64,000 nucleotides of DNA from Phoebastria nigripes (lineage: Eukaryota > Chordata > Aves > Procellariiformes > Diomedeidae): positions 979,650-1,043,649 of the forward strand of contig JAYKAV010001300.1 in the NCBI GenBank assembly GCA_035582835.1, in the 5' to 3' direction. A model generated the notes under the pieces. It searched no databases. It was not told where the DNA came from and saw nothing but the letters and a program-made list of their open reading frames with translations. The position numbers and the translations under genes were made by a program. Of this stretch, positions 12,801-25,560 are shown piece by piece (position 1 is the first letter of the stretch; every line of letters starts with the position of its first letter).

Positions 12801-15627
12801 ACAGATGGGTACATGCCCTTCTGCTTCTTTTTGCTGTGGCAAAACATCCCAAGTACTTTTGTTATGTCTCAGCTTTGTAGCCAGAGCTTTCAAATTACTA
12901 CCACTTTTCTGGTGCTTCTGTTTTGTGACTGCTAAATCAAATGTACAATTTTGGGGGTGCTGCTTTTGCCAAAACAACTGATCCCTTGTCCTATCCCATC
13001 TTCAAAATCAAGCTGCAGTTTTGGGTGCTCAGAAGCTGTGCAACTTCATGGATGATTTCTGGTGTAAGAACCAAACGTGCCTCACTACGGGAATACCAGC
13101 AACTTCCTGCATGATGCGCAGTGTCAGAGGCTTATAATCCTGCCTGTGAGCTATTAACAAAGTAATTGCTTTGATCATCCCACTAGTCCACTCTGGAATA
13201 TTTTAAAGCCAGGTATTTGATCACTTAAGCCGGCCCAGTATTCTACCACTGCAAAAGCTTACAGTTGAACATCAAACAGGACTAATTAGCTTTCAACTGC
13301 CTAATGCCTGAAATTACAGTTTCTGTGATTTCTTGATTTAAGCTAGAGCTGAAGAAACACTCCTCTTTGCTGAAACTAGTCAGAAGTACTTGATGGAGGG
13401 GAGAGAAGACTTGCACAGCTTTGATTTCAGCATGACTTACTGTGCAGAGCAGTGAGGAGTACTATTATACTTGCAGCGAGGTATATACATGATTCGCAGG
13501 CAAAAGATCCAGCTCCTTCAGAGTTTAAAAACTTATGGTCTTGTACAAATAGGTACTATTGACTCTTTGGATCTCAGGGACTTGGAAAATGAGATTGCAG
13601 CACCCAGTGTTGACATTCATGCTTCAGAAACAACTTTGCAAGAGCTCTGTGGTTTTCCTGTCCTTAGGTTTTTTTTAAGATGTGTTTGGCTATTGTGGAA
13701 GAGTGTAAGTAGGTTATCTTTAAGCAAGAAAGCAGTAATACTGAGCACTCAGGTGAACTCCTGACTGCTGTGCATGATTTTTTGAGTCAGTCTGGCAGTG
13801 AAGTCCAACACTTAAAGAGAAATAGCTGCCTTCCTGCAGCTCCGGATGGAGGTGGTCCATCTGTGATATGTGCCTATATATATGCACCATACAGGGAAGA
13901 AAGCATGGGGTTAAAGTGCTCAATTTCAACAGGCAACATTCTTTAGAGCATCTATAGGTACTACTGAATTACACAGTCACAAGTGGAAAGTTCCTTTCTT
14001 TACAGTCTAAGTCATTAATATAAAAAAAAAAGGAAATCACTGAACCTTCTTCCCCCTCCCCCAGACTCCCCCCTAAAAGGTTTATGAAATNTGTAAACCA
14101 TTTCAGTAATCAGATGAAGTAGTGCACCCAGACTTCTCCTCCTCCCCCACCCCCCTCAGCCCCCGTAATGTTTGGAATATGATCTCCTTCCTCCTCTCCT
14201 CTCTTTCTTTTATTCCACCCATTTATACACCCATGCTTCTGAAGAGTAGTCCAGGATCTAATATGGCATTTGCCCACTTCGCCAGTACATGAAGTCTTTT
14301 CCAAGTAGGTGCCTAACATTTGTTGTAACAATCTAAATACCATTTTTTCTTTTTCAGCTTCTCAGTCTGGCTGCCAAACAGACATATCCATTATTCACAT
14401 GGTGTTAATCATCTGGACTGAGATATCTGGACTNAAAGATGAATAGTGCAGGAAGAGCTTTGTGTAAAGAACACTGGGGTAATAGTCATACCTTGTCCTG
14501 TGCTCCAGTCACAAAGGGCAGGATTCATATCATCAACCATTATATTTCCACAGCATTGATGTCTTTATTTGAGCTCTAGCCAGTTGAGACACTTAATAGT
14601 CAGGGAAGAGGCATAGGTGGTTTTAGGTCATGATTTGTCTGACCTGTTTTAGATGTAGTAGGTGCTAGCATGAGATGACTCATGCCCTATGAGTGCCCAT
14701 TTTTCTCCATTGACTGGAAAGGGAACCTAAGGTGACTCTCGCAGATGGAGACATCAGTAGTTGTTCTGATCCTTCCCAATGCGTTTAGGCTACTCGTGAA
14801 TTTAGCAGCATTTTTCTTCAAAAAATGAAACATCATATATCAAGGAATGTCATGAGATTAATTTTTGCATCTTTGTAAAAGCACAGACAGAAAGCTGGTC
14901 GATATTTTTGGAGTTGATAGTTAAAATGTGAAAAGGGGGAATAAAACATTATAATGAAATANGCAAAAATGGAACAATTTTCAGCTCTTCATTTCCTGCC
15001 TCACTTGAGACATCCTTGTAGTGTGTCATGCCCGTTCCTACCAGAAATGGGACTGCTTTGTATTTTTTTACTGCACATGATGGCATGTGTTTGCTTTAGC
15101 CAAAAGTAATTTGAAAAATTCAGTAAGTTCTTTCACACCTCTCTCTTAACAATTGAATTCAATGGATCAAGTAAAACGGGTAGTCATGGGAGGGAGAAGG
15201 GATATTACAGGTTATTGCAGAAATGTATCATTTATCCTGTTTTATTTTCTTGTCTGTTTACTGGTACTGAGGAAAATACTTTGAACCTAGTGTGAAATCT
15301 CTTTCTGCAGGTGGTATGTGATGAATGTGTGGCTGAATAGGGGATTTTTTACTCCTCCTAGGAATAGTAAGATAATATCAGAGGAGGGAGAGTTTTTAAC
15401 AATGCCTTTATTAATCCTCTTCACATACCCATTTTACTTGGGCAAAGGGGTTTATTCTTAATGGATTTAAGCCAAGAGATAGCACTTTGCAGTAACAAAA
15501 ATTGTTGATGAACCTGAAAAGAAAAAAATTCTGGGTGGAAGGGAATAATTTGTTATGAAAATGTTTGATGCCAGCAAAATAGCAAATGTTTCATACAAAA
15601 AAATCCTGACCTGCTGCTTAGCCACTC

Positions 15628-15645
15628 TAATAACATTAGTTATTA
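15628..15645. promoter_or_regulatory. TAAT-rich perfect inverted repeat, possible homeodomain-type site
   Basis: TAATAAC, a 4-base ATTA spacer and GTTATTA form a perfect 7-bp inverted repeat. ATTA/TAAT cores of this kind are the classic recognition unit of homeodomain proteins, and another TTAAT follows directly. A binding role is inference only: AT-rich DNA yields such palindromes by chance. Confidence 0.15.
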
Positions 15646-16961
15646 ATCACCCATCAGTAAGGCAGCTGTTCTCCTTCTTTCACTTTAGGCATCAAGTTGA
15701 GTGCAGGTTTTAAAGTTAATTGCTTAATGTAGCTTCAGCTGTGGTTTCTAGGTGTTCCATTGAGGTTTCTCTCTGAAGAGCTAAGAAATAGGCAATTTCT
15801 GTTCCTCAAATTCTTTGCGCGAAAAACCGTGATTCCTCTTTGCATATGTGAAACTCAAGGTCCCTTGCCAAGGTTGCTGATCAGTTCTGCCAGAATTTCT
15901 CTAATGTGGGGTAGAAATCCAGAGGGTGATGTTGGGTTGAATTCCACTGACAGTAGGGAGAGAGTACTTAAAATGGTCGTTCAAGTTTATCATACCACTC
16001 TGAAAAGTCTGACTAGCATTTCCTCTTCACATGTTCTTTTGTCTGTGTGTAAATATGTATACTATAAGTATATTATATATACAAATACAAGCGTTGCTAA
16101 TAGCACCAGTATACTGTGGTGTGATGGAGAGAGAAGAAAGAGTGCCAGAACCATACTAATAAAATCTCAGGAACAGCAAAAGAGGGAAAATTTAAAAAGT
16201 GCTGATGTGCTTGGTACTAAGCTCTTCTCTCACTTAAATTTTGCTATTGACTCGTTTGTTACTTCAGTGCAGGCATTATAAAATGTGGCATACCAGATTT
16301 GTGGAAATGAATGTGTTCTTAAATGTATCATACAACATGAAGAGAGAAAATTATGGAGTCTGAACATATGTATACTGGAAATGATTCATTGATTACAGAT
16401 CATGAATAAGATGTTAACATCAATAATGGTTGTCTTGACTCATTTCCTGCAAGATGTGATGGGCATATGATCGAAATGGTGCTGTCATTTCTGGTAAGAT
16501 CTCAAATCTTCTTGCCTGTTTGAGANGCAAATGTTGTGTTGTGGATGAAGTCAGTCTAGGTGAACATCCTAGCTATTTTCTTCTAAAATAGCTGTGAAAG
16601 AAATTAATCAGGGTTTTTCCCAATGACTGTGACAGTAACATGGAGAGGTAGAGAGTACTGCTGGTTTTATACCACTGTTTTGGAACAGCCAACTTTGTGT
16701 GGCCTGTGATTCATGTGCCCTTGGTTTTACTAGCGCTGAGGAAACCTTTCCTATTCAGACATCTTCAGTTCACCAAAATGTTGCCCACACTAGGTACTCT
16801 TAAGGATTTTTTTCAAATTCTAAACTGATTATGCAGTTGCATTCATTTTGCATTTATGGGTATCAAATTATTTCCAGAGAATTTGAAACTGAAGGGATTA
16901 ATACAAGGAAGTGCTCTATGAAGAGTTTGAATTTTATTAAGAAATGGCTTTGTGTATGTAC

Positions 16962-16994
16962 AGTCCCTTCCAACTCCATCTAACNCTATTGATG
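16962..16994 (+). mobile_element. Possible CR1 3'-terminal scrap
   Basis: The segment AGTCCCTTCCAACTCC followed by a CTATTGATG-like end resembles the last ~30 bases of CR1 LINEs (GTCCCTTCCAACCC...ATTCTATG). Upstream sequence is not recognisably CR1. It would be a very short or very decayed 5'-truncated insertion, and chance similarity is quite possible. Confidence 0.25.
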
Positions 16995-18719
16995 TACATC
17001 TGTTGAGTTTTCAAATGTTCCGACCAGTCTGCAGCAGCCCATGGTATGCTAGTTATGGGGTAACAAGATGGTTTAAAAAAAAAAAAGGTAATTTTAGTTG
17101 CTGGCTAGCACTGGAATGTGGTTTTTTCTCTAGCTAAGAAAACCCAAGTACTGAATGATGTCCAACCACATGGCTTTGCTCTTACATGGCGTGGATGGCT
17201 GCTGCTGCTGGCTGGGTGAGGGAGAAGGGCGTGAAAACGAATCCTGTGCTCCTCTTGGAGCAGGATGGAGCTTTGCACTTTCCTACCACCTTCACCTTTT
17301 CTCCTAGCAGCGTCAGGAGCAGCAAGCTCTCCTGCCTGCAAATCTTTCCTGTTCCCCTTCCCTGAGCTGTGCTGGCTTNGTCAGGTCTCTCCTCTGCTCT
17401 TCCCACTTGTGCTGCTGCCCATGTAGGACAGGGGGTGGGCATGCACCAGATGCAGGGTATCGGAGTTTGGGGCCCATCAGCTGTTTCACCAAANAGCAGC
17501 ATGTAGATATGTTTGTGATACAGTGTTTGGAACTGTGGAAATACAGAAAAGATCTGGGGAACCATAACAAAACTTGGAGGGGCGGGAGTTGTTTTTTTTC
17601 TTTGGTCATACAGGTTAGGAGAAGGGCGAGCATCACAGCAGTACCTAGGAGCATTTGTGAAAACGTGCTCCTTTCTGTTTACAGTCTGAGGACTTTTCTG
17701 GATGACTAAACTTCACTCTTATTTAGTCTTGCCAACAATTTTGGCAGAGAGATCTGGCTGTGTGCCAGGTTGTGCAGTCTCTCCAGACATTGAAGCCACC
17801 TGCTGAAAGGACAGTAGGATGGATGCTCCTGCCTCTGGGGAACGCCCTGGCTGCCGCAGGTGCTGGTCTGTGCTCCCCAAGAGGCAGGAGGCCTTTCGCA
17901 GGCAATTGCTCCCTGCTTTTATTTTGGCCAGACAACTGGCTATGGATGGTGGGCTTGATCTTGTTCTCAGTTTTAGTCTTTGTTCTTTTANGTGGACTGA
18001 CTCGGGGGTCAGGTAGAAGGCTGTGGGCGAGAGCACGCTTTCTGTGGCGAGCACAAGCAGGGACAACCCTCCTCACATGGTGGGGTGGGCAGGGAAGGTG
18101 CAGCCAGGGAAGGAAACGGTGTGGGCCCCGCAGACCCTGCACGGCTGCAGCAAGGATGCACGCTGCACCTGCGCTGGGCCCAGTGGGGTGGCTGGAAGCC
18201 CCCAGTGAATGCAGGGGACTGGACCAGTGTTGTGGCTGCTCATANAGGTGACAGTGTGCATGGGAACGGGGACTTGCACGCACATACTGGGAAAAGAGGA
18301 AGCTCTTCTCAGTTCTGTGTGACCCCCATCATACTGCTGGTTTGGTTGAGAAAATGTAATGTTTTTAGTTCAGGGTTTTCACCAGCTTGATTAATTGGAG
18401 TGGTATTTGTAACTGAGTTTTATTCACATCCAGACTTTCTGTAATCCTTTATCCTACTACAAGTGTGTATTTGATTAGCTTCTTACTTCATAAGGCTGCT
18501 TGTTAAACTGTTTCACAGGCTGACTTTTGAGGAAAAAATCTGGCAAATCGCATGATGGCAGTTGCATGGAATTACCTAGAAGATCCTGCTGGACTGAGCC
18601 TATCTCTTTCCGCTAGGTAGAAGATGAATTTTGTGATCAATCTCTTTTCTTCTGATAAGTCACGCAGACAGTTAAACCTTGTCACACACATGTGCACGGG
18701 CATGNTGTGATGAGAAAAG

Positions 18720-18835
18720 CTGGCATGTGGGCCACACAGCTAAGGGGGCACCCAGGCAGGGGTTTGGTGGGAGCACTTCTGTGCCTTTGTTAAAAGGCTA
18801 TGTGGCCCACTTTGCACAAAAGGCTGGATACCACT
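18720..18835. mobile_element. Hairpin resembling an old non-autonomous hAT DNA transposon
   Basis: Two 14-base arms, 18727-18740 and 18797-18810, are reverse complements at 13 of 14 positions and enclose a 56-base GC-rich loop. Just after the right arm, CAAAAGGCTGGATACCACTAG (18817-18837) resembles the terminal inverted repeat of Charlie-type hAT elements (CAAAAGGTTGGCCACC...). I could not find the matching left terminus or an 8-bp target duplication. The call rests on motif memory, and an unrelated palindrome is a fair alternative. Confidence 0.25.
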
Positions 18836-19307
18836 AGTCCAGTTTATTCTCACCTTGTCTTTAAAGATTGTAGTTCATGTTTAAGAGTGAGTGTTACACC
18901 TGGGTTAGAAATGTTTCAGGTTTGAGGCTAATCTCAGTTTTGATCTTGAAAAACTGCAACTAGAGCAGTTAGTTTCTGTTCAAAGTTTTTTTGAGTGGAA
19001 AAACAAGCTCTTTTCTAATATACACCTTAAAAATGTTGTGACAATGCGAATCTGCATACTTCTGAATCCAAATGTTTTTAAACCAATACTTTGTATTGTT
19101 TGTGAAGACCGTGTATTCTCTTAGATTCTTAATAATTAGAGGTTATACGTATTTGCATTGGCGTTGCTGCTGTTGTGCTTTCTGCTTATTTAGATGAGAA
19201 TTTAGCAGGAAAAAAAGTAGGAATTTAGAGGGCATCACAGACAGAAGATGCCCATCTACTGATAGTGGAACTCAAAAGTAGCAATTTCTATTTTTGCACT
19301 GAATTAG

Positions 19308-19921
19308 TGGGGAGGGTTGACCCCAGCTAGCAGGTAAGCCCCCACCGAGTAGCTCNCTCACTCCCCACAGCAGGCTAGGAAAGAGAATTAGAAAAGCAAA
19401 AGCGAGAAAAACTTGTGGGTCAAGATAAAGACAGTTTAAGTGAAGCAAAGCTGCACATGGAAGCAAATCAAAACAAAGAATTTGTTCATNGGCAGGCAGA
19501 TGTCCAGGCGCTTCCTGGCATGCAGATCCTCAGCGCATGTAATGGTTGCTTGGGAAGACAAATGCCACAACCATGAATGTTCCCCCTGCTTCCTCCTCCT
19601 TTCCCTGAGCTTTTATTGCTGAGCACAATGTCATATGGTATGGAATATCCCTTTGGTCAATTCAGGTCAGCTCTCATGGTTGCGTTCCCTTCCAACTTCT
19701 TGCATACCCTCAGCCTGCTCACTGAGGGGCAGAGTGGAGGGAAGAAAAAACCTGACCAAAAAACCCTCCACCCCAAAAACCCTTCATGCTGTACAAGCAC
19801 CGCTCAGCAGTATCCAAAACACTGGTGTGTTATCAACACTGTTTTAGTCATAAATCCAAAGCACAGCATCATAGAGGTTGCTATGAAGAAAGTTAGCTCC
19901 ATCCCAGCCAGACCCAGTACA
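19308..19921 (-). mobile_element. Solo LTR of the same avian ERVL-like family, minus orientation
   Basis: A 614-bp LTR inserted in reverse. Its plus-strand left edge is TGGGGAGGGTTGACCCC and its right edge is CCAGTACA. Flanking 5-mers are ATTAG (19303-19307) and ATTAA (19922-19926), one mismatch. On the minus strand it has the U3 block shared with the other copies. Its R block (GTTTGTCTTCCCAAG-like) matches the copy at 9418 but not those at 32227 and 40931. The TATA position reads CAATAAAA (19611-19618) and the poly(A) hexamer reads CTTAAA (19435-19440), so both signals are eroded. A pyrimidine/A-rich stretch at about 19739-19780 makes it longer than the others. It looks like the oldest of the four. 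Confidence 0.88.
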
Positions 19922-22900
19922 ATTAAGTGGTTTAATTGTGTATTTGTTTTAGTGTCTGTTGATTATGGCTGTACCTGGTAATTTGGTTTTTCCGCACTTC
20001 CGTGGCATTAAAAGTTCCAACACTGGTTTTTGTTTGTATCCTTGAAAATTACTTGTCTGTTTTCTTGGAATCTGTCACTTGAATAACCTGGAGTTCTCCA
20101 TGCCAGTTGCTGCCTGTCTGATCAAGCTGCACCCGCTAAGAAAAGAGAGGATGTGTCTGATAATTCCAGACAGATGGAGTGGTCTTGTCACAGAGGCTAT
20201 GGAGAGTGGCAACTAAACAGATTAAACTTGACGAAGTCATGGACAGACTTGCACAATTAACATACTGATGCATATCTTTCTTGCTTCCATCTGTCAGCAT
20301 GGCTAATTCATTTCATTACTGTGAAATTCACTTGACTTGACATTCCAGGCTAATTTTGTACCACAATTCACCTGCCGTGCTACTCATGCTCTTCTTGAAA
20401 CAAACCCTTTGAATCAAAGCTATTTTAGTATGCTGTAATCCTTTCATCCTTAGACGAGGTTTTACAGGTCTTGATGTTGTAGCAGCAATGAGCTCAGAAT
20501 TATAGTAGCCAGTGACTTAAAGGTGTTTAAGTCCTGTCAAGTATTCATCTATATAAATATGAATAATATTCTTCTTAATGGTTTTAAGATCTTTTATCTG
20601 TTAGTTTTGAAACCATGCAAGTAATAGCACTATGAGGGCTGATCCTGCCTGTGGAGCATTGGCTGGATGGTCAGCTATTGCAAGGATCCTCTGACCAGAG
20701 TATTGTGAACACTGAATTATGAGCTAATCCTGTAGCAACTTGTTTTTCATATACAAGGTAAATCAGGGTCACTGTTGCTCCAAAGACCTCTCTCATGAAT
20801 TCTGAAGTTATTCCTGTGCTTTGGGTGCAGTGAAATCCAAAAGTGCAGTGATAAAAAATAAGTTGCTTCATACAGCACTTGTTTTATCAAGTGAAAAATT
20901 ATTTCCAGTTACTAGCTGTGATGGTTTGGGGAATGGAAATGTTTACNGCTTAACAGTCCTCATTCCTGTTCTGAAGTTGTTGACTAATAAAACATGAACA
21001 AGTGTGGNATCGGCTATAGACTTGTCGGCGCTCTGATTTGTTTTGCCTCGATCACATACAAATCTGGTTGGCTGAAGCTATTCTGCCGATAGTGTCTTTA
21101 TATGAGGTCCACTGCAAAAGAAACACGTTTTATTTCCAAGAGGCAATCTGATGTTCTCCAAAGGTGAGTCAGAGAATCCAAGGTGTTGATGTCAGCCTTC
21201 AGATATCGCAGGTTGTATATGCTGCAAGACTTACAGAACCATGTACACAGTGTGTGGCTAGCTCCTGGATCCAGAAGACTTTGGAAAGGCAGATCTGATG
21301 CTGCTGCCAACCCTTATGTCAGTATGGATGAGTTAAGTTTCACTTATCCATATTTACACAAAGATCCTTAATTGCTATATTCCCTTTAATTGATACATTG
21401 TTGATTAATAAAAGACATTGATCGAGAAATGCTGGCTTGTTTGGGAAACACTTTGTCATATCGCTTCTTGGTAACTCCTCAGTGAGCAGTGCAACCAGCA
21501 GTGATGTCTCAGCAGGAGTTCACTTTCACCTGAATTAACTGAAGACCTATAGAGAAAAAGGCCAAGCCTTTTCCCAAGGGGAAATTATTGTTTCATCTTT
21601 GCTGTGTCTTTACCTCTCTTTTGCACTGAGCTGAGAGAATATCTGTTGTCTTACTTCAGGGGTTTTTTTTTTGTTCTTTAAATTTATCCCCAGTAACACT
21701 AGTTTCATTTGTAGCTCCAACTCACGGGCACGAATGGTGAGAGTGTCTTTGGGGGTGGGGCAGCCTATTGCTGTGCTGCTCACGGTCCTTGTTAGGCTCA
21801 GGATCTCATAAAATGGGGAAGAAGCCTTTCCTTTTGCTGTTCCCTTGCAGATGTGCTACACAATTGCACGTTTTAGTGTGCCAAACTGCAGCACTGGGAC
21901 CCCAGGTGTACTGCGTGCCTCTTGCCCCTTTCTCTATGNCACTCCTGCAGGACTCTTTCTGGTAAAAGACAAAGTTTTAGGCCTGCTGACCTTCATGTCC
22001 AGGCAGATGCTAGGAGAAGCCTGGAGCCATAGTACACTTGTAAATTCAGACAAAGGTTTCAGCNACTCTGTGGGACCTGATGCTTTATAGTTAATGCTTG
22101 TACCGGCTGCTGACTTGCCTGGAGCCATTATTCCCACAGATTCAAGTGGCATTAAAATAATTGATCCTACTCACTGCAGCGCTAAAAATCTGGATTGCCA
22201 GAACTCTTTCATGGTGGTGCCGTGTCCATTAACGTGCAGTGGGAGTGAGGGGTTAAAGATGACAAAGGAATGAAAAGTGTGAAGGACGAAATTCTCACAC
22301 NTATTAAAACACATAGCTGGCATAACCTTTTCTTTTCTTGTATGTTACTAAATAAATGAGAGTCAGGATGTATTTCTGTATCTCTATGCAACTGGCAACT
22401 AACTTCTTGTTTCTATGTAGAAATTGCTTCCATGATTATGATAAGACCACGAAAGGAAGCTTGTTTTACATCCAGTGAATACTTCTACGATTTCCCTTTT
22501 TTCTTTTTTTCATGTTTAAGATTTTATTTATTTACTTATTTTTATTTAAACAGACAAACCTTCTGCAGACTACTTTCATGGTCTTGGTGTCATGTCTAAA
22601 CAGGGCAAAGTATAAGTAATCAGCTACTGAGTCGCCTACAGCCAGGGGAGAACTTTGTGCTACTATGCCAATGTCTATCCTGAAGTTAGGTCCAACATTT
22701 TTTTTTTATGCTATTTCACTAAAATGTCTATGAAAATTTGTAGCTTCGCATGCTGGTGGCTTTGAATGAAAAACTTCTACCTTGAACATATCAGAGCAGA
22801 TCTGCCTAAAATGTCATGATGAAATAGAAGCGTGTGAATAAAAGCTTGTTAAAGTAGTCAGTGTCTCTGTGCATGAGAAAGCTAGGGATATGGCTCTGCA

Positions 22901-24027
22901 GAGTCTTACAAGAGCACTTTGAACTGTCTAGTCTTGCTAAAATGAAAGTATTATTCTGTCTTCAAACAATTCTGCCCCTCCTTTTTTCGCTCCTCAGTGC
23001 TGCCTTTACTCTTATATTGTCTCAGAAACATTTTGAAGCGAGGAAGAATATATATATAATTATACATACATATGATTTTATAAAACATGGACTCACAAGA
23101 AAAAAAGTATTGAGGAGAAAAATAATGCCAGTATAAATAATTTCTAGATGTTTTCACTTTCTAGGGTCCAGACAGAACATCTAAATTGCTGGCTATGTTG
23201 TTACTCAACATGCCAAGCCCTACAGAAGCTGTATAAAGCTTTATATAGGAAGGGAAAAAGGACAGAAGACTTAGCACAGATGGTGGATAAATTTGAGTAG
23301 TTATCCCAAGACAACAGTATTATGGCTTCCATAATCTTAGTATCTGTTACGTTTTGTCTTTTGATTCACAATCAGGGAACATTCAGGCCAGCCCATGTGT
23401 TAGATGCATCTCTAATGAGAAGGAAGAGAAGCATTTGGAGGCTACTGAAGTAATTAGCATTTCACTTTCTCCATCATGTCAAATGATGCTATCTCATTCC
23501 CACAGAAACTTTGGCTTTTTGCTTTCTACTATGCAAGATAGTTCTTAGTTGGCTGGCAGGACTCAAAAGTTACATTTATAAATGCATTATAAATATTCAG
23601 ATAATTTCAGGCTAGGTAAGTCCTTCCAAATCTGCATCACAACTAGCAAGCTGCTTTTTACTTTGGTTTGCAGGCCCATAAACCTTCTCACAGACGTGCC
23701 GAGTAAGATGCTAGGCTGAACTCTGTTCTCACTAAGAGTCTCATGAAGAAAACCAAGTGCTGTGACCTTCCCCTGCCTAAATACGGAGACAGAGGGCAAG
23801 TGGTTGTTAACTAGACCTGATGAAAAAATATTGTATGAGAAGATTAGTAGTTAGAACTGCTTCAGTACTTTTTTCAGTTCTGCTTCTTAAATTTGAGGAA
23901 ACAAAAAAACATCATAGATAGATCAAGATAAACATTTAGTTGCCAAGCTTTTGGGAGTCCTAACGTTGTTCCAAATCACGAGATGAAAAGACTCCCTCCG
24001 CTATTAGCAGTTCCTGCCTTTTGAAAT

Positions 24028-24102
24028 GTTGTGGGTTTTTTGGTGTTGTTTGTTTGTTTGTGGTTTTGGTGTTTTGTTGGTTTGTTTTGTTTGTTTGTTT
24101 TA
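24028..24102. repeat. GTTT-rich simple repeat
   Basis: Degenerate GTTT, GTTTT and GGTTTT units for about 75 bases. It gives a low-complexity Thr/Lys/Asn/Gln-rich frame on the minus strand that is not a gene. Confidence 0.85.
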
Positions 24103-24253
24103 GTATTAATATAGTTTGGATTAGCTTTCAGACTTTGCTGATATTCTGCCAGGACACTTAGCTTAGATAATCTCAAGTCTTTAAGGGTGGACTGCATAAG
24201 TAGAAGTGAGCAAGGAGAAAGATGGAATTAAAAGTAAAATCAAGCCTCAGTCT

Positions 24254-24307
24254 CCCCTTCTCTATCCTATCCTAGAGATAGATCTCCCCTATCTCTATCC
24301 TCTATCC
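24254..24307. repeat. CTATC-type simple repeat with internal inversion
   Basis: CTATC units run on both sides of a short inverted segment (GAGATAGATC), so the tract can fold on itself. This is a small degenerate pentamer repeat. Confidence 0.6.
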
Positions 24308-25436
24308 AATGTTTCAGTTTTGGATTGCTTTACCTATCTTGATTCCAGCTGAGACACTAATGTGCCCATATTTATTAGAGGTGTCATGCCTCTGGAGGGA
24401 CACAGATCGCAGAAGGGATTCAGGCTAACTGAATATATTCCGTAGTTTTGGAGAAGACTGAATTGGTAGCTGTATTGCAAGTTGGTTTGCGTTTTGTAAC
24501 TTTGTCAGTGGCTGGTCTCTGTCTGCTATGAGAAGAGAAACTTTGGGCCCAAACCCCACGCTTTCTGCTGCTTAATCACAAACCCCAGCGGAGGGAGGAA
24601 AAGGGAGTATCAATGGAATAAGAAAGTTAGTGATCTGAGTTTTATTTCTGATCAATGTAACAAACGTCTGTTGCTCTGTTTCATATGTCTTCAGCTGGAT
24701 TTACAGTACAGATAGATAACACCAATACTGCTTGAAATCCTATGAAGTAGGGGAATCTCCCCTTTCATGTCTAGTGACAAAAGACACAAGAGCAGGCAAG
24801 GATAGGTTGGGTGCGTACAGTGCACACTGGCTTGTCTCATTCTTTCTTAACCCTGTTGTAGCTTCCTTCTACTAAAGAAAACAGGATATTAAAATGTAAA
24901 AGTGCAAGGGGTGTTCGCTCCTGAGAGCTGATTGGGAAATATCAGCAGTTGTTCCTATATGTATATCTCTGTAAATGTGGTTGTGGATGCAGATTTCATT
25001 TCGGGAGTTCTCAGGATGTATTCCACTTGGACTTGGGAGATATCTTTTGGGTTGTATTGTTTGCACTACATGCCGCCTGTTTGTGTCATCAAAGCAGCAA
25101 ATTCTCTTCTGCTACTTTGAGATTAAATACTTGCAGCTGGTAAGTATGCGTGTTCTTTTACTGAAAGGATTCTCTACTACATTGGAGGCTATGTTGTTTG
25201 GCTGGAAAATAGAGAGTTCTGAAAATTATTTTGTATCAAATTTACTCTAGTCTGAGTCTGTTCATAGGCATTTAGCATAAATCTGGCTCTAAATGTTCAA
25301 AACATGGCTAAAAAGAAAAAGTCAACACACTTGATATCCCTGTGACAGAAATTAAGTGTATTAATAATTTCTAAAGACCATATTCTGCTCCTTGATTTAT
25401 ATTGATATCAGTGGAAATAATTTTAGATATATATTG

Positions 25437-25560
25437 CTCAGTGTGATCAAAGATGGCAAAATCTGGGCATAAATCAGAATTGATTAAACAGTGTCTGATT
25501 TAGCTTTGCATGTGAATGAGCTTTGAATTAGTTTATCAAATGAAAATAAATGACAGTATT
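25437..25560. promoter_or_regulatory. Cluster of developmental transcription-factor-like motifs
   Basis: The segment holds TGATCAAAG (25444-25452), which fits the TCF/LEF site, a TTTGCATGTG octamer-like site near 25505, and several TTGATTA/AATTAG homeodomain-type cores within about 120 bases. It has the look of a vertebrate conserved non-coding element, but I cannot test conservation, and each motif alone is common in AT-rich DNA. Confidence 0.15.

Larger units (their letters stand above)
9980..19307. other. Gene-free stretch between two LTRs
   Basis: No gene is recognised. The longest N-free frame of the whole window lies here (15760-16281, 173 codons) but has no recognisable domain. A pyrimidine-rich patch (14048-14158) and a GC-richer patch (about 17150-18300) stand out from AT-rich surroundings. 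The GC-richer patch has overlapping open frames on both strands, as expected from composition alone. A hAT-like hairpin and a CR1-like scrap are listed separately. Confidence 0.55.

Noticed and set aside
15760..16281. 173-codon plus-strand open frame, the longest without N runs
   Set aside because: No recognisable domain; the second half is driven by AT-rich low-complexity sequence (Tyr/Ile/Asn/Lys rich); no acceptor or promoter context was convincing. One such frame in 64 kb is not surprising.
17182..18390. Overlapping open frames of 100-186 codons on both strands
   Set aside because: They arise in a GC-richer patch where stop codons are rarer; several cross N positions, both strands are equally open, and no protein similarity is recognisable.
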